14,209 nt of DNA from JANRKT01 sp033763355. Its GTDB lineage: Bacteria > Bacteroidota > Bacteroidia > Chitinophagales > Chitinophagaceae. Made by a program: the position numbers and the translations under genes. Shown piece by piece: positions 4,820-13,145 of this stretch. The DNA lies in contig JANRKT010000370.1 of the NCBI GenBank assembly GCA_033763355.1, forward strand, positions 1 to 14,209. The letters are read 5' to 3'. Numbering within the stretch: the first letter of the stretch is position 1; every line of letters begins with the position of its first letter. Under the pieces are notes generated by a model, which saw nothing but the letters and a program-made list of their open reading frames with translations, was not told the DNA's origin and did no database searches.

Positions 4820-6052
4820 TTGAACCTTCCTTTCTTCATTGCAAAACGTGTTGCGTTTACCAAAGGGCCTTCATTTTCCAGGTTCATCATCCGTCTTTCC
4901 ATGTTTGCCACAGCGCTCAGTGTTGCCGCTATGATACTTGCCCTTGCGTTTGTAAACGGCTTTCAGCAGGTAATCAGCGAGAAGGTATTCAGCTTCTGGG
5001 GGCACATCCGTGTGCAGCATTATGAACCTTTTAAAGTGAGTATTGCAGAAGAAATACCCATCAGCAGGAATGATACTGTTGTTAATGAAATTAAAAAAAA
5101 CAATTCGGTTCAGTTTGTACAGGCCTTCGCCACCAAATCAGCTATACTTAGGGGAACCAAAGCCAATGAAGGTGTTTTATTTAAAGGGCTTGATAAAACT
5201 TACGACTTCAATTCTATCAACCGTTTTCTTACCAAAGGCAGGTGGATGAATATGCCCGACAGCGGCTACAGCGATGAAATAGTTATTTCAGAATTTTTTG
5301 CAGACCAGCTTGGTCTTGAAATAAATCAGAAGATCATCATTTATTTTATTCAGCCCGGAGGAGAAAAACCAAGGATAAGGCCATTGCTGGTAAGCGGCAT
5401 TTATAAAACAGGAATTGATGTGTACGATAAGACCTTTATTATGGGCGACCTCAGGCTTATTCAGAGATTGAACGACTGGGCGCCTGAACAAATCGGCGGT
5501 TATGAGGTGGTACTGAAAGATTATTCAGCCATGTATCTTGTAAGCAACCAGATTTATGAGATACTTCCGCAAGGATGGGACAGCCGCACCATGCAGGAAA
5601 TTTATCCTGAAATTTTCGACTGGCTGAATTTGCAGGATACCAATAAGGTTGTTTTAATCGCTGTAATGATAGCGGTAGCCGTTGTGAACCTGATTACCTG
5701 CCTGCTTATACTGGTATTGGAAAGAACAAGAATGGTGGGTGTATTAAAGGCGCTTGGCGCATCGGATGGCAGCATACAAAGGATATTTGTAACCCACGGG
5801 GCCATCATTGCATTAACCGGAGTTATAATCGGGTTATTTATTGGCCTTGGCATCTGCTGGCTGCAGAAAAAAACCGGTTTTATCAAATTAAATGAAGAGG
5901 CATATTATATGGCAGTAGCCCCGGTTAATATCATCTGGTGGCAGGTAATTGCGGTCGTAACCGGCACGTTCATGGTTTCATTTTCCATTTTATTTATTCC
6001 TTCGCTCATCAGCAAAAGAATTATGCCTGTAAAAGCCATTGAGTTCAGATAG
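4820..6052 (+). CDS. FtsX/LolE-family ABC transporter permease
   Basis: A 410-residue inner-membrane permease of the FtsX/MacB type. It starts MNLPFFIAKRVAFTKGPSFS, the standard opening of the Bacteroidota LolC/E-like permeases. One membrane segment lies at about 23-48, followed by a large periplasmic domain (about 50-270), then three more segments at about 276-299, 326-349 and 372-397. The cytoplasmic coupling region ERTRMVGVLKALGAS at 301-315 matches the usual ERxxxIGVLKALGA contact with the ATPase. These features fit a LolCDE-like complex that releases lipoproteins from the inner membrane, but related permeases export other things. No ATPase gene is adjacent, so the partner is encoded elsewhere. 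The start is TTG 4820; no ATG is available in frame upstream, and the conserved N-terminus begins exactly there. Its promoter must lie inside the divergent plug gene. Confidence 0.88.
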   Translation: MNLPFFIAKRVAFTKGPSFSRFIIRLSMFATALSVAAMILALAFVNGFQQVISEKVFSFWGHIRVQHYEPFKVSIAEEIPISRNDTVVNEIKKNNSVQFVQAFATKSAILRGTKANEGVLFKGLDKTYDFNSINRFLTKGRWMNMPDSGYSDEIVISEFFADQLGLEINQKIIIYFIQPGGEKPRIRPLLVSGIYKTGIDVYDKTFIMGDLRLIQRLNDWAPEQIGGYEVVLKDYSAMYLVSNQIYEILPQGWDSRTMQEIYPEIFDWLNLQDTNKVVLIAVMIAVAVVNLITCLLILVLERTRMVGVLKALGASDGSIQRIFVTHGAIIALTGVIIGLFIGLGICWLQKKTGFIKLNEEAYYMAVAPVNIIWWQVIAVVTGTFMVSFSILFIPSLISKRIMPVKAIEFR

Positions 6053-6184
6053 GTATTTCAAAAAAAACTACATTTCTTAATCCGCTGGTTCCAATTGATC
6101 TTAATTTTGATTTTCGCCTTTTGATTTTTCCCTTTTCTCATACCTTTTGCTTCCTGCTGCCTGTCATTTGTTATTTTTTATTTT

Positions 6185-8212
6185 TCACCTTACAATATTA
6201 AACGTTACCGGAAACAAACCGATCTCCCCTACAATTATGTTTTTTGTAACCGGCCCCCTTGAATTGGAGCTGGCTTCATCTTTAAAAGTTTCATTGAAGA
6301 AACTTTCAAAAGAAGTCAGGTTGCTTCGGGTTGCAGAGCGGCTGGTTGCCAGTATGGATAACTCCAGGGGCTCCTTTGATATCACCACTTTAAAAAATTC
6401 CTTTCCGACTGGTTCTGCGAGAGTAAAAATTTCGCTTTCCAGTTTTGCCTTGGGTTCAACTCTGTATTCCGCGGCAGTCTTATTCATTTTTCTGTCAGGC
6501 AGCATAATGTTTATTTCATCATTGGGCATAATATCAATTACGCTGAAGTAAACCTGGAATTCGTTGTTGTTGGTGACCTTCATAATAAAATCGTCACCTA
6601 ACTTAAAATCATATTCCCCTGTGTTTTCATTCAGTTTTGACCTTATGTCCCGTACCTCCTTTATGATGTACCGGCCTTCATTATCAAGTTCAGTTATCAC
6701 AGGTATCATTTCTACCTGCACATTATTCGCCAGTACGCCTCCTTTGTCAAGGGTTCTCAGAAAAGATGCCTGCGCATTTTTGCGGACCTGTTTCCAGATG
6801 GCTTCCATTTCTGCTTTTACCAATGTATTCTTTACACCATCCGGCCACTCCTTCTCCCAAACAATTTTTCCTTCTTTGTTTACCAGCTGCAGTTTTTTCT
6901 TTTTTTCTGTGTCATCATAATAAGTTTCCAGTAAAAGGTCGCTGTTGGCTTTATTCAGGTCAATATACTTGTACTGCGACAGGTATTGTTTTAAGGCAAC
7001 TGCAGATTCATGCTGGTAATTTATTTTCACTGATACCCCAAGGTTGCCAAAGCTTTTGCTGTCAAATATCACTTTCAATGCGCCCTTGTCCCGGAGTTTT
7101 GAAGTCAGTACTCCCTGGCACCTTACCAGTTCCACCCTTCTTATTATACCTGTTGCAGAGGGCGGGCCGCTTACATCTTTTGCTTCAACAGGATACAATT
7201 GAAAACTCACGCCATTGTTTAACTGATGTATGGTGCCCCGCGGAATGATAAAGGTTGAGTCATTCACCCATTTGTCAATGGTTACGATCTCCGGCGTTTG
7301 AACGTATTTGCCGCCCATTACCTGCAGGTCGGTATTTCCTTCTATCTGGGGTGTTTGATGGGGTATCCATGACTGCACATCGGCTTTTATCTTTTCAAAC
7401 AAAATTTTATAACTGATGTCAGAACCCTGCAACTGCGAAACCGCCCTGCTGAACGCATAACTCAGTGAACCTACCCCATCCACTCCGTCATCTGTTTCAT
7501 AATTCAACTGGTCGTGGCTGGAAGCGCTGATGACAACCATTTTAGATAACACATTCAATGCGGCTGATTCACTGAAGAACCGGTCTGCATTGCGGCTGCT
7601 GGCGCTGGTATTAGGCCTGTATTCCGGCGCCTGCAATGCGTCCTTTGTGCCCCTCACCCTTGTAACGCCGCCACGTGTGGCTGTCCCGGAATGGCATGCA
7701 TCAAGCAAAACCAGCAGGCTACCGTCTGCGCCTATCCTGTCACGTAACAATATAAATTTTTCATTCAGTTCATCATCCCTGATGTGGTTCTGCCCCTGGT
7801 AATCCACCGGGTCGTACCTTGCTTTTGCATCGTATGGTATTATGGCTTCGTCATATCCGTCAAGTTCATCCCTCTTTTTATCATCATCAAATATCTGCTG
7901 GCCGTGACCCGAAAAATGAAAAACCACCACATCGCCTTTTCCTGAGCGGTTGATAAGACGATCAATAGCTAACATTATCGCTTTCTTTGTTGCCCTTTCA
8001 TCCTTCAGCGTATCAATGTCCTTTTCTTTAAACCCATTATTCTTTAATGCAGTCTTCATATACCGCAGGTCATTGCGGGAACTCAGGCCGTCCCACCCGC
8101 TTCTGTCCGGGTAAGTTCCCACCGCAACAACCAGCGCAATTTTTTTTTCCTGCGAAAATGAATAAGAAAAAAATGATAACAAGCAGAGCAGCAGGTGAAG
8201 TTTCTTTTTCAT
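6185..8212 (-). CDS. Secreted caspase-family (C14, metacaspase-like) protease with DUF4384-like C-terminus
   Basis: A 675-residue exported protein. Residues 1-20 (MKKKLHLLLCLLSFFSYSFS) are a signal peptide. The caspase-like domain spans about 24-270: IALVVAVGTYP opens it, catalytic His103 is in FHFSGHGQQ (98-106), DGYDEAIIPYD (118-128) is the usual acidic substrate-pocket loop, and catalytic Cys173 is in LLDACHSGTATRG (169-181). Both dyad residues are intact, so it should be active; metacaspase-like members cut after Arg/Lys. The middle (about 290-520) is a beta-rich stretch I cannot assign. Residues about 545-650 (FQVYFSVIDIMPNDEINIMLPD, FTLAEPVGKEFFKVVISKEPLEL) resemble DUF4384, a domain often attached to bacterial caspases. 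Starts at ATG 8212; converges with the permease gene across 132 bases of pyrimidine-rich DNA. The export makes it unlike cytoplasmic death effectors; target unknown. Confidence 0.88.
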   Translation of the reverse strand: MKKKLHLLLCLLSFFSYSFSQEKKIALVVAVGTYPDRSGWDGLSSRNDLRYMKTALKNNGFKEKDIDTLKDERATKKAIMLAIDRLINRSGKGDVVVFHFSGHGQQIFDDDKKRDELDGYDEAIIPYDAKARYDPVDYQGQNHIRDDELNEKFILLRDRIGADGSLLVLLDACHSGTATRGGVTRVRGTKDALQAPEYRPNTSASSRNADRFFSESAALNVLSKMVVISASSHDQLNYETDDGVDGVGSLSYAFSRAVSQLQGSDISYKILFEKIKADVQSWIPHQTPQIEGNTDLQVMGGKYVQTPEIVTIDKWVNDSTFIIPRGTIHQLNNGVSFQLYPVEAKDVSGPPSATGIIRRVELVRCQGVLTSKLRDKGALKVIFDSKSFGNLGVSVKINYQHESAVALKQYLSQYKYIDLNKANSDLLLETYYDDTEKKKKLQLVNKEGKIVWEKEWPDGVKNTLVKAEMEAIWKQVRKNAQASFLRTLDKGGVLANNVQVEMIPVITELDNEGRYIIKEVRDIRSKLNENTGEYDFKLGDDFIMKVTNNNEFQVYFSVIDIMPNDEINIMLPDRKMNKTAAEYRVEPKAKLESEIFTLAEPVGKEFFKVVISKEPLELSILATSRSATRSNLTSFESFFNETFKDEASSNSRGPVTKNIIVGEIGLFPVTFNIVR

Positions 8213-8344
8213 AACACAATAATTTAAGCGAAAAAGAATAAGAAAAGCCTGTGAAAGTTATTAAGAAAAACAGATTGTACAATACCAAATCCTGTGTAGG
8301 AATTTTCCATAAATACAGGTACTGAAAAGAAGGTTAAAGTTTTG

Positions 8345-8359
8345 AAACCTGGCAGGTTT
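8345..8359. repeat. Palindrome AAACCTGGCAGGTTT
   Basis: Seven-base arms with a one-base centre. Its sequence is the exact reverse complement of 8395-8409, 35 bases away, so the two can also pair with each other as 15-bp arms. Together with 8393-8411 it lies between xylA and the caspase gene. It may be a second terminator or a repeat unit. Confidence 0.55.
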
Positions 8360-8392
8360 ATGGAAGATTGCTGGTGAGGAACAAATCAGTTG

Positions 8393-8411
8393 AAAAACCT
8401 GCCAGGTTTTT
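8393..8411 (-). terminator. Terminator of the xylose operon (palindrome)
   Basis: AAAAACCTGCCAGGTTTTT is a perfect palindrome with 9-base arms and a one-base centre, six bases past the xylA stop. In leftward RNA it makes a GC-cored hairpin whose 3' arm is itself a run of five U. Being symmetric, it could also act rightward. Confidence 0.65.
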
Positions 8412-8417
8412 ACCGGT

Positions 8418-9746
8418 TTAAATATACTGGTTGATGATATTTTCCAGCCATTCCTGTTTACCACTGGTTTGTTTGGGCTCGCCATTTGCAATGGCGTAAT
8501 CTCTCAGGTCTTCCAGTTTAAGCCTGCCATCTTCAAATTCCTTTCCTTTACCACTGTCGAAAGATGCATAACGCTCCTTGCGGAATTTTTTATACGGCGA
8601 TTTCTGCATTACATTATCAGCTATAACCAACGCCCTTGCAAAAGCGTCCATCCCGCCAATATGTGCATGGAAGATATCTTCAAGGTCAGTTGAATTTCTT
8701 CTCGTTTTGGCATCAAAGTTTACGCCGCCGCCGGCAAAACCTCCTGCTTCAAGTATAATCAGCAATGACTCCACCATTTCATTGAGGTTCACCGGGAACT
8801 GGTCAGTATCCCACCCGTTCTGATTGTCGCCGCGGTTGGCATCAATGCTGCCCAGCATACCCGCATCTGCTGCAACCTGCAGTTCGTGCTGGAAAGTATG
8901 ACCGGCCAGTGTGGCATGGTTCACTTCAATATTTATTTTAAAATCTTTATCAAGGCCATACTGCCGCAAAAAACCAATTACCGTGGCGCAATCATAATCG
9001 TACTGGTGTTTGGTTGGTTCGCAGGGTTTGGGTTCAATAAAGAACACCCCTTTAAAACCCTGTTTGCGGGCATATTCTTTTGCCATATTCAGAAAACGGC
9101 CAAGGTGATCAACTTCCCTTTTCATATTCGTGTTCAGCAAACTCATGTAACCTTCCCTACCGCCCCAGAATACATAATTTTCACCACCCAGTGCAATGGT
9201 GGCGTCCAATGCATTTTTAACCTGTGTGCCTGCATAAGCTACAGAGGCAAAATCAGGATTTGTTGAAGCGCCGTTCATGTAACGGGGGTTGGAAAAAACA
9301 TTGGCAGTGCCCCATAATAACTTTACACCGCTTGCAGACTGCTTCTGTTTTGCATAATCAACAATAGTTTTTAAACGGCTTTCATATTCTGCAATGTTTG
9401 CGCCTTCATCAACAAGGTCCACATCATGAAAACAATAATACGGCACACCCAGTTTGGTAATAAATTCAAATGCAGCATCCATTTTATCTTTTGCCCTTTG
9501 CACCGCATCAGTTGATACATCCCACGGAAAATGTTTGGTGCCGGGGCCAAAAGGGTCGTTACCTGTATTGCAGAAGGTATGCCAGTAACAAACTGCAAAG
9601 CGCAGGTATTCCTTCATGGTTTTACCGGCCACTACCCGGTTTTCATCATACCACTTATAAGCAAGCGGGTTATCTGACTGCGGCCCTTCATACTTTATCT
9701 GGCCGATCCCTTTAAAATATTCCTTGTTACCGAGAACTATACCCAT
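8418..9746 (-). CDS. xylA: Xylose isomerase
   Basis: Cytoplasmic metal-dependent isomerase converting D-xylose to D-xylulose (EC 5.3.1.5), first step of the isomerase pathway. Its 442 residues match the large (class II) family in length and sequence throughout. Catalytic and metal residues are present: His107 and Asp110 in YCFHDVDLVDEG, Glu238 and Lys240 in FIEPKPCEPTKHQYDYD, Glu274 and His277 in INIEVNHATLAGHTFQHE, Asp302 in SIDANRGD, Asp313 and Asp315 in WDTDQFP, and Asp345 in VNFDAKTRR. Starts at ATG 9746, 25 bases after the xylB stop, as the last gene of a three-gene operon, and ends just before the palindromic terminator at 8393-8411. No truncation or unusual feature. Confidence 0.97.
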   Translation of the reverse strand: MGIVLGNKEYFKGIGQIKYEGPQSDNPLAYKWYDENRVVAGKTMKEYLRFAVCYWHTFCNTGNDPFGPGTKHFPWDVSTDAVQRAKDKMDAAFEFITKLGVPYYCFHDVDLVDEGANIAEYESRLKTIVDYAKQKQSASGVKLLWGTANVFSNPRYMNGASTNPDFASVAYAGTQVKNALDATIALGGENYVFWGGREGYMSLLNTNMKREVDHLGRFLNMAKEYARKQGFKGVFFIEPKPCEPTKHQYDYDCATVIGFLRQYGLDKDFKINIEVNHATLAGHTFQHELQVAADAGMLGSIDANRGDNQNGWDTDQFPVNLNEMVESLLIILEAGGFAGGGVNFDAKTRRNSTDLEDIFHAHIGGMDAFARALVIADNVMQKSPYKKFRKERYASFDSGKGKEFEDGRLKLEDLRDYAIANGEPKQTSGKQEWLENIINQYI

Positions 9747-9771
9747 AGTAAGAGCGTTTTAATGTATTTGG

Positions 9772-11256
9772 TTAAGATAATAATTTAGCGAGTTGCTGTT
9801 TCCAGTGGTGGTATAAATTTTCATAAGCATGCTGCAGGTCTTTTTGCGGATGGATACTTTGCAAAGGTTCAAGCCCGGTAAAACATTCTTTAAAATTTTT
9901 ATAAATGCCCGCACCCATACCAGCGCCACGTGCTGCACCAAGAGCGCCATCTGTGTTGTAAAGTTCAACCGAACACTGGTTAACGGCGGCAAATACATCC
10001 CGGAACAAAGGGCTTAAAAACATATTTGCATAACCCGCCCTTACCGTATTTACCTCAAGGCCCATTTGCCGCATCACATCAATACCGTAACGCAGGGCAA
10101 ATATAATCCCTTCCTGTGCAGCACGGAGCAAATGCGCATTTGAATGCCGGTTGAACTCCAGCCCCGTTACATGGGCCGTAAGGTTTTTATTGGCCAATAC
10201 CCTTTCGGCCCCGTTACCAAAGGGATACCATTTCAGCCCATCCGAACCGACAGGTGCTGTTGCAGCAAGCTTATTCATCTCATCATAACTGTAATTGCCC
10301 AGTTGTTTCCTCATCCAGCTGTTGAGTATGCCCGTGCCATTTATGCAAAGCAGCACCCCATTACGGGGTTGCGCAGGCGAATTGTTTACATGCACAAAAG
10401 TGTTTACCCTGCTTTGCGGATCGTATTGCGGCCTGTTATGTACAGCATATACCACGCCTGATGTGCCTGCAGTTGCAGCAAGCTCACCGGGCTGCAATAC
10501 ATTTAATGAAAAAGCATTGTTGGGCTGGTCGCCTGCACGGTATGCCACAGGAATGCCTTTCTTTAATCCCAGCAAATCTGTAGCGGCTTTACTCAATTCG
10601 CCCTGGCGGGAAAATACAGGAACTATTTCCGGCAGCAATTTTTTATCAAACCCGAAATGCTGAAGTAATTCACCACTTACTGCCTGAGTGGTAAAATCCC
10701 AGAAGATGCCTTCGGATAAGCCGGTATCTGTAGTACATATTTTTTCAGTTAAACGGTATGCGATATAATCGCCGGGCAACATGATCTTATCAACCTGCTC
10801 AAAAATCTTTGGTTCGTTTTCTTTTACCCAGGCTAATTTGGCAGCGGTAAAATTTCCGGGTGAATTGAGTAAATGTTTGAGTGAAAAATCATGGCCTAAT
10901 TTTTCAAAAGCTTTATCACCATATTCAACCGCACGGCTGTCGCACCAGATGATGGAAGGCCTCAATACCTTTCCTTCTTTATTTACACAAACCAGCCCAT
11001 GCATCTGGTAAGAGATGCCTATAGCCGCTACTTCATCTGGTTTAAATGAATTTTTTTGTTTCAGCAGTTGTGTGGCATTAACCAGTTCCTTCCACCACAT
11101 TTCGGGTTCCTGCTCTGCAAAACCAGGTTGAGGAGATGCAATGGGCATTTCATTTGAAGGGGAAAATGCAGATGCCACCGTTTTACCCGTTGCTGTTTCA
11201 AGCAAAGCAGCTTTTACTGAAGAAGAACCAATATCGTATCCCAATAAATATTTCAT
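9772..11256 (-). CDS. xylB: Xylulokinase (FGGY family)
   Basis: Cytoplasmic ATP-dependent kinase turning D-xylulose into D-xylulose-5-phosphate (EC 2.7.1.17). The 494 residues show the two-domain FGGY layout: the phosphate-binding YDIGSSSVKAALLE at 7-20, QMHG at 84-87 (the sugar-binding Met-His of xylulokinases), WCDSRAVEYGD at 104-114, LLPGDYIAYRLT around 160-170, and catalytic base Asp243 in AGDQPNNAFS, followed by the second nucleotide motif ATAGTSGVVYAV at 261-272. The position between a sugar symporter and xylA, with gaps of 8 and 25 bases, decides xylulose over other FGGY substrates. ATG 11256 fits the conserved N-terminus. Confidence 0.96.
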   Translation of the reverse strand: MKYLLGYDIGSSSVKAALLETATGKTVASAFSPSNEMPIASPQPGFAEQEPEMWWKELVNATQLLKQKNSFKPDEVAAIGISYQMHGLVCVNKEGKVLRPSIIWCDSRAVEYGDKAFEKLGHDFSLKHLLNSPGNFTAAKLAWVKENEPKIFEQVDKIMLPGDYIAYRLTEKICTTDTGLSEGIFWDFTTQAVSGELLQHFGFDKKLLPEIVPVFSRQGELSKAATDLLGLKKGIPVAYRAGDQPNNAFSLNVLQPGELAATAGTSGVVYAVHNRPQYDPQSRVNTFVHVNNSPAQPRNGVLLCINGTGILNSWMRKQLGNYSYDEMNKLAATAPVGSDGLKWYPFGNGAERVLANKNLTAHVTGLEFNRHSNAHLLRAAQEGIIFALRYGIDVMRQMGLEVNTVRAGYANMFLSPLFRDVFAAVNQCSVELYNTDGALGAARGAGMGAGIYKNFKECFTGLEPLQSIHPQKDLQHAYENLYHHWKQQLAKLLS

Positions 11257-11264
11257 AATTTTTT

Positions 11265-12971
11265 TTACCAGAACCTTACATAAATGGCGCCCAGCAGAGC
11301 AAGTATAATCAATATCATTGCCGTCATGCGCGGCGAAACTTTAAACATGCTGCTGTTGTATTGAATGGCTTTCGGATTATCTTTTCCTGAGCGGTCAGCA
11401 AGGGATATTACCGCCATCATCGCCACCACAATAAAAAACACCCAACCCATCGTAACAAGAAAAGGAATCTCAAATTTACCTTCTGCTGCAGGATAAGCCG
11501 TGTACATCCAGGTATCATTGCCGGCCAATTGCGGCAGATAATTATTAAATAAGATAGACAATAAAAACCCGCCCACTATTCCTACAATTGCAGCGAGGGA
11601 AGTGGTACGTTTCCAGAAAAAACCCAGGAGGAACACGGCAAAAATGCCAGGCGAAATAAAACCGGTGTATTTCTGTATAAACTCAAACCCGCCTTTGCCG
11701 CCAATGCCCAACCAGTCGTCCCATGTAAATAAAATAGCAATAAGCATAGCAACAAGAACGGTAAGCCGTCCGGTCCACACCAATCTTCTTTCTGATGCCT
11801 CCTTGCCAATATACTTTTTATAAATATCCAGCGTAAAGATGGTTGAAATGCTGTTGGCCTTGCCTGCAAGCGATGCAACAATAGCCGCCGTCAGCGCTGC
11901 CATAGAAAGGCCCTTTAACCCGTTTGGTAAAAAACCAAGTATAGCTGAATATGCATTGTCTTCACGGAATTCCCCATTGGTGAGCATCTGCTGCTGCAAT
12001 TCGCCCTGCTGGTGCAATACATAAGCGGCAATACCGGGAACCACAACTATCAGTGGCATTAATACTTTAAGGCAGGCGGCAAATAATATTCCTGTCCGTG
12101 CAGTTTTTAAATCGGCGCCCAATGCCCTTTGGGTAATGTATTGATTGCACCCCCAGTAGTTGAGATTAGCCACCCATTGCCCGCCCAGCATCATAGCTAT
12201 GCCGGGCAAACTGATGTACCTGTTCACTTCGCCTGCAGTTGCTTCAGGGCCGGGTTTATTAAAAATCATATCAAAATGATCCGGTGATTGTTTCAGCAAC
12301 TGGTTAAACCCTGCCAGCACATCTTTTCCATATCCGAACTTTTCACTCACAAGTGTTAATGCAAGATAAGTTGCAGCCAGTCCGCCTATAATTAAAAAAA
12401 ACACCTGTATCACATCCGTATATCCAATTACTTTCATGCCCCCCAATGTAATAATGAGGGCAAATACCGCCAAAGCAATCATGATGATGTGAAAATTTGT
12501 TCCTCCGGTAAGGTTATTAATGGCCAATGCACCAAGAAAAAGAATTGAAGTAAGGTTGACAAATACATAAAGAAACAACCAGAAAACGGCCATGACCACT
12601 GCCACACCTTCATTGTACCGCTGCTTGAGGAACTGCGGCATGGTGAAAATTTTATTCTTCAGGTATATGGGCATAAAGAATACCGCAACGATAATAAGGG
12701 AAACCGCTGCAATCCATTCATAAGCCGATATAGCCAGCCCGAGACGGAAACCGTTACCTGACATGCCTATAAATTGTTCTGCAGAAATGTTGGAAGCAAT
12801 CATGGAAGCGCCAATGGCCCACCATGTTAATGACCCCTCTGCAAGGAAAAATGCTTTGGAATCATGTTCACGGCTTTTTCTTTTCTGGTAAACCCAGTAA
12901 CCATAACCGGCAACAATGACAAAATAAGTAAGGAAAACAATATAATCTGCAGTAGCAAGCTTGCTGTTCAT
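11265..12971 (-). CDS. Sodium/sugar symporter, SSS family (vSGLT-like), probably for xylose
   Basis: A 568-residue inner-membrane secondary transporter with about 14 hydrophobic segments; it drives sugar uptake with the sodium gradient. It is close to the Vibrio galactose symporter vSGLT. The sugar-site positions are kept as I align them: Asn61 and Gln66 in NISAEQF, Glu85 in AYEW, Lys302 in AACLKV and Gln433 in FIQKYTGFISPG, with the Tyr272-containing NYWGCNQYITQRALGA. Asp186 (YTDVIQV) matches the sodium-site Asp189. The first of the two sodium-site serines appears to be Ala366 (IVASLAG; vSGLT has SS), with Ser367 kept. It is the first gene of the operon, ending 8 bases before xylB, so xylose is the likely substrate, although sequence alone cannot fix it. 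The 143 bases upstream (12972-13114) must hold the operon promoter; I see no good TTTG/TAnnTTTG match there and no adjacent regulator gene. Confidence 0.9.
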   Translation of the reverse strand: MNSKLATADYIVFLTYFVIVAGYGYWVYQKRKSREHDSKAFFLAEGSLTWWAIGASMIASNISAEQFIGMSGNGFRLGLAISAYEWIAAVSLIIVAVFFMPIYLKNKIFTMPQFLKQRYNEGVAVVMAVFWLFLYVFVNLTSILFLGALAINNLTGGTNFHIIMIALAVFALIITLGGMKVIGYTDVIQVFFLIIGGLAATYLALTLVSEKFGYGKDVLAGFNQLLKQSPDHFDMIFNKPGPEATAGEVNRYISLPGIAMMLGGQWVANLNYWGCNQYITQRALGADLKTARTGILFAACLKVLMPLIVVVPGIAAYVLHQQGELQQQMLTNGEFREDNAYSAILGFLPNGLKGLSMAALTAAIVASLAGKANSISTIFTLDIYKKYIGKEASERRLVWTGRLTVLVAMLIAILFTWDDWLGIGGKGGFEFIQKYTGFISPGIFAVFLLGFFWKRTTSLAAIVGIVGGFLLSILFNNYLPQLAGNDTWMYTAYPAAEGKFEIPFLVTMGWVFFIVVAMMAVISLADRSGKDNPKAIQYNSSMFKVSPRMTAMILIILALLGAIYVRFW

Positions 12972-13103
12972 GTACGATTGTTTACTTTATAAGCGGGGGA
13001 TGAAAGTAAGAAGTTTAAGAATGTGATTTCAGTATTGTGAGAAAAAATTTTTAAGTAATCCATGCTTATTGGCGGAACACCAGATGAATTCATTAGGTTA
13101 TTC

Positions 13104-13145
13104 AAAAAAAACCATCAGATAAGCATCAGGCTGCAACCCCTGATG
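13104..13145 (-). terminator. Candidate terminator at the end of the LuxE-domain gene
   Basis: In leftward RNA CATCAG (13145-13140) can pair with CTGATG at 13129-13124 or with a second copy at 13118-13113, which is followed by one G and eight T (13111-13104). The hairpin overlaps the last codons and stop of the gene. The long loop of the T-adjacent version makes this uncertain. Confidence 0.4.

Noticed and set aside
6053..6184. 132-base pyrimidine-rich gap between convergent genes
   Set aside because: I looked for a bidirectional terminator, a small ORF and an RNA gene and found no stem longer than a few bases and no convincing frame.
6766..7248. A 160-codon rightward open frame
   Set aside because: It is antisense to the caspase-family gene, with Pro/Leu/Cys-rich content typical of a shadow frame and no start signal.
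8253..8282. TTG and TAACTTTC, 19 bases apart, as the caspase gene promoter (minus strand)
   Set aside because: The -7 box ends in C instead of G and the upstream box is only TTG; too weak in such AT-rich DNA.
8886..9266. A 126-codon rightward open frame
   Set aside because: Antisense to the unambiguous xylose isomerase gene.
13084..13093. Palindrome ATGAATTCAT as an operator for the xylose operon
   Set aside because: Ten-base palindromes like this are common by chance in AT-rich DNA, and it lies about 110 bases from the symporter start with no known regulator matching it.
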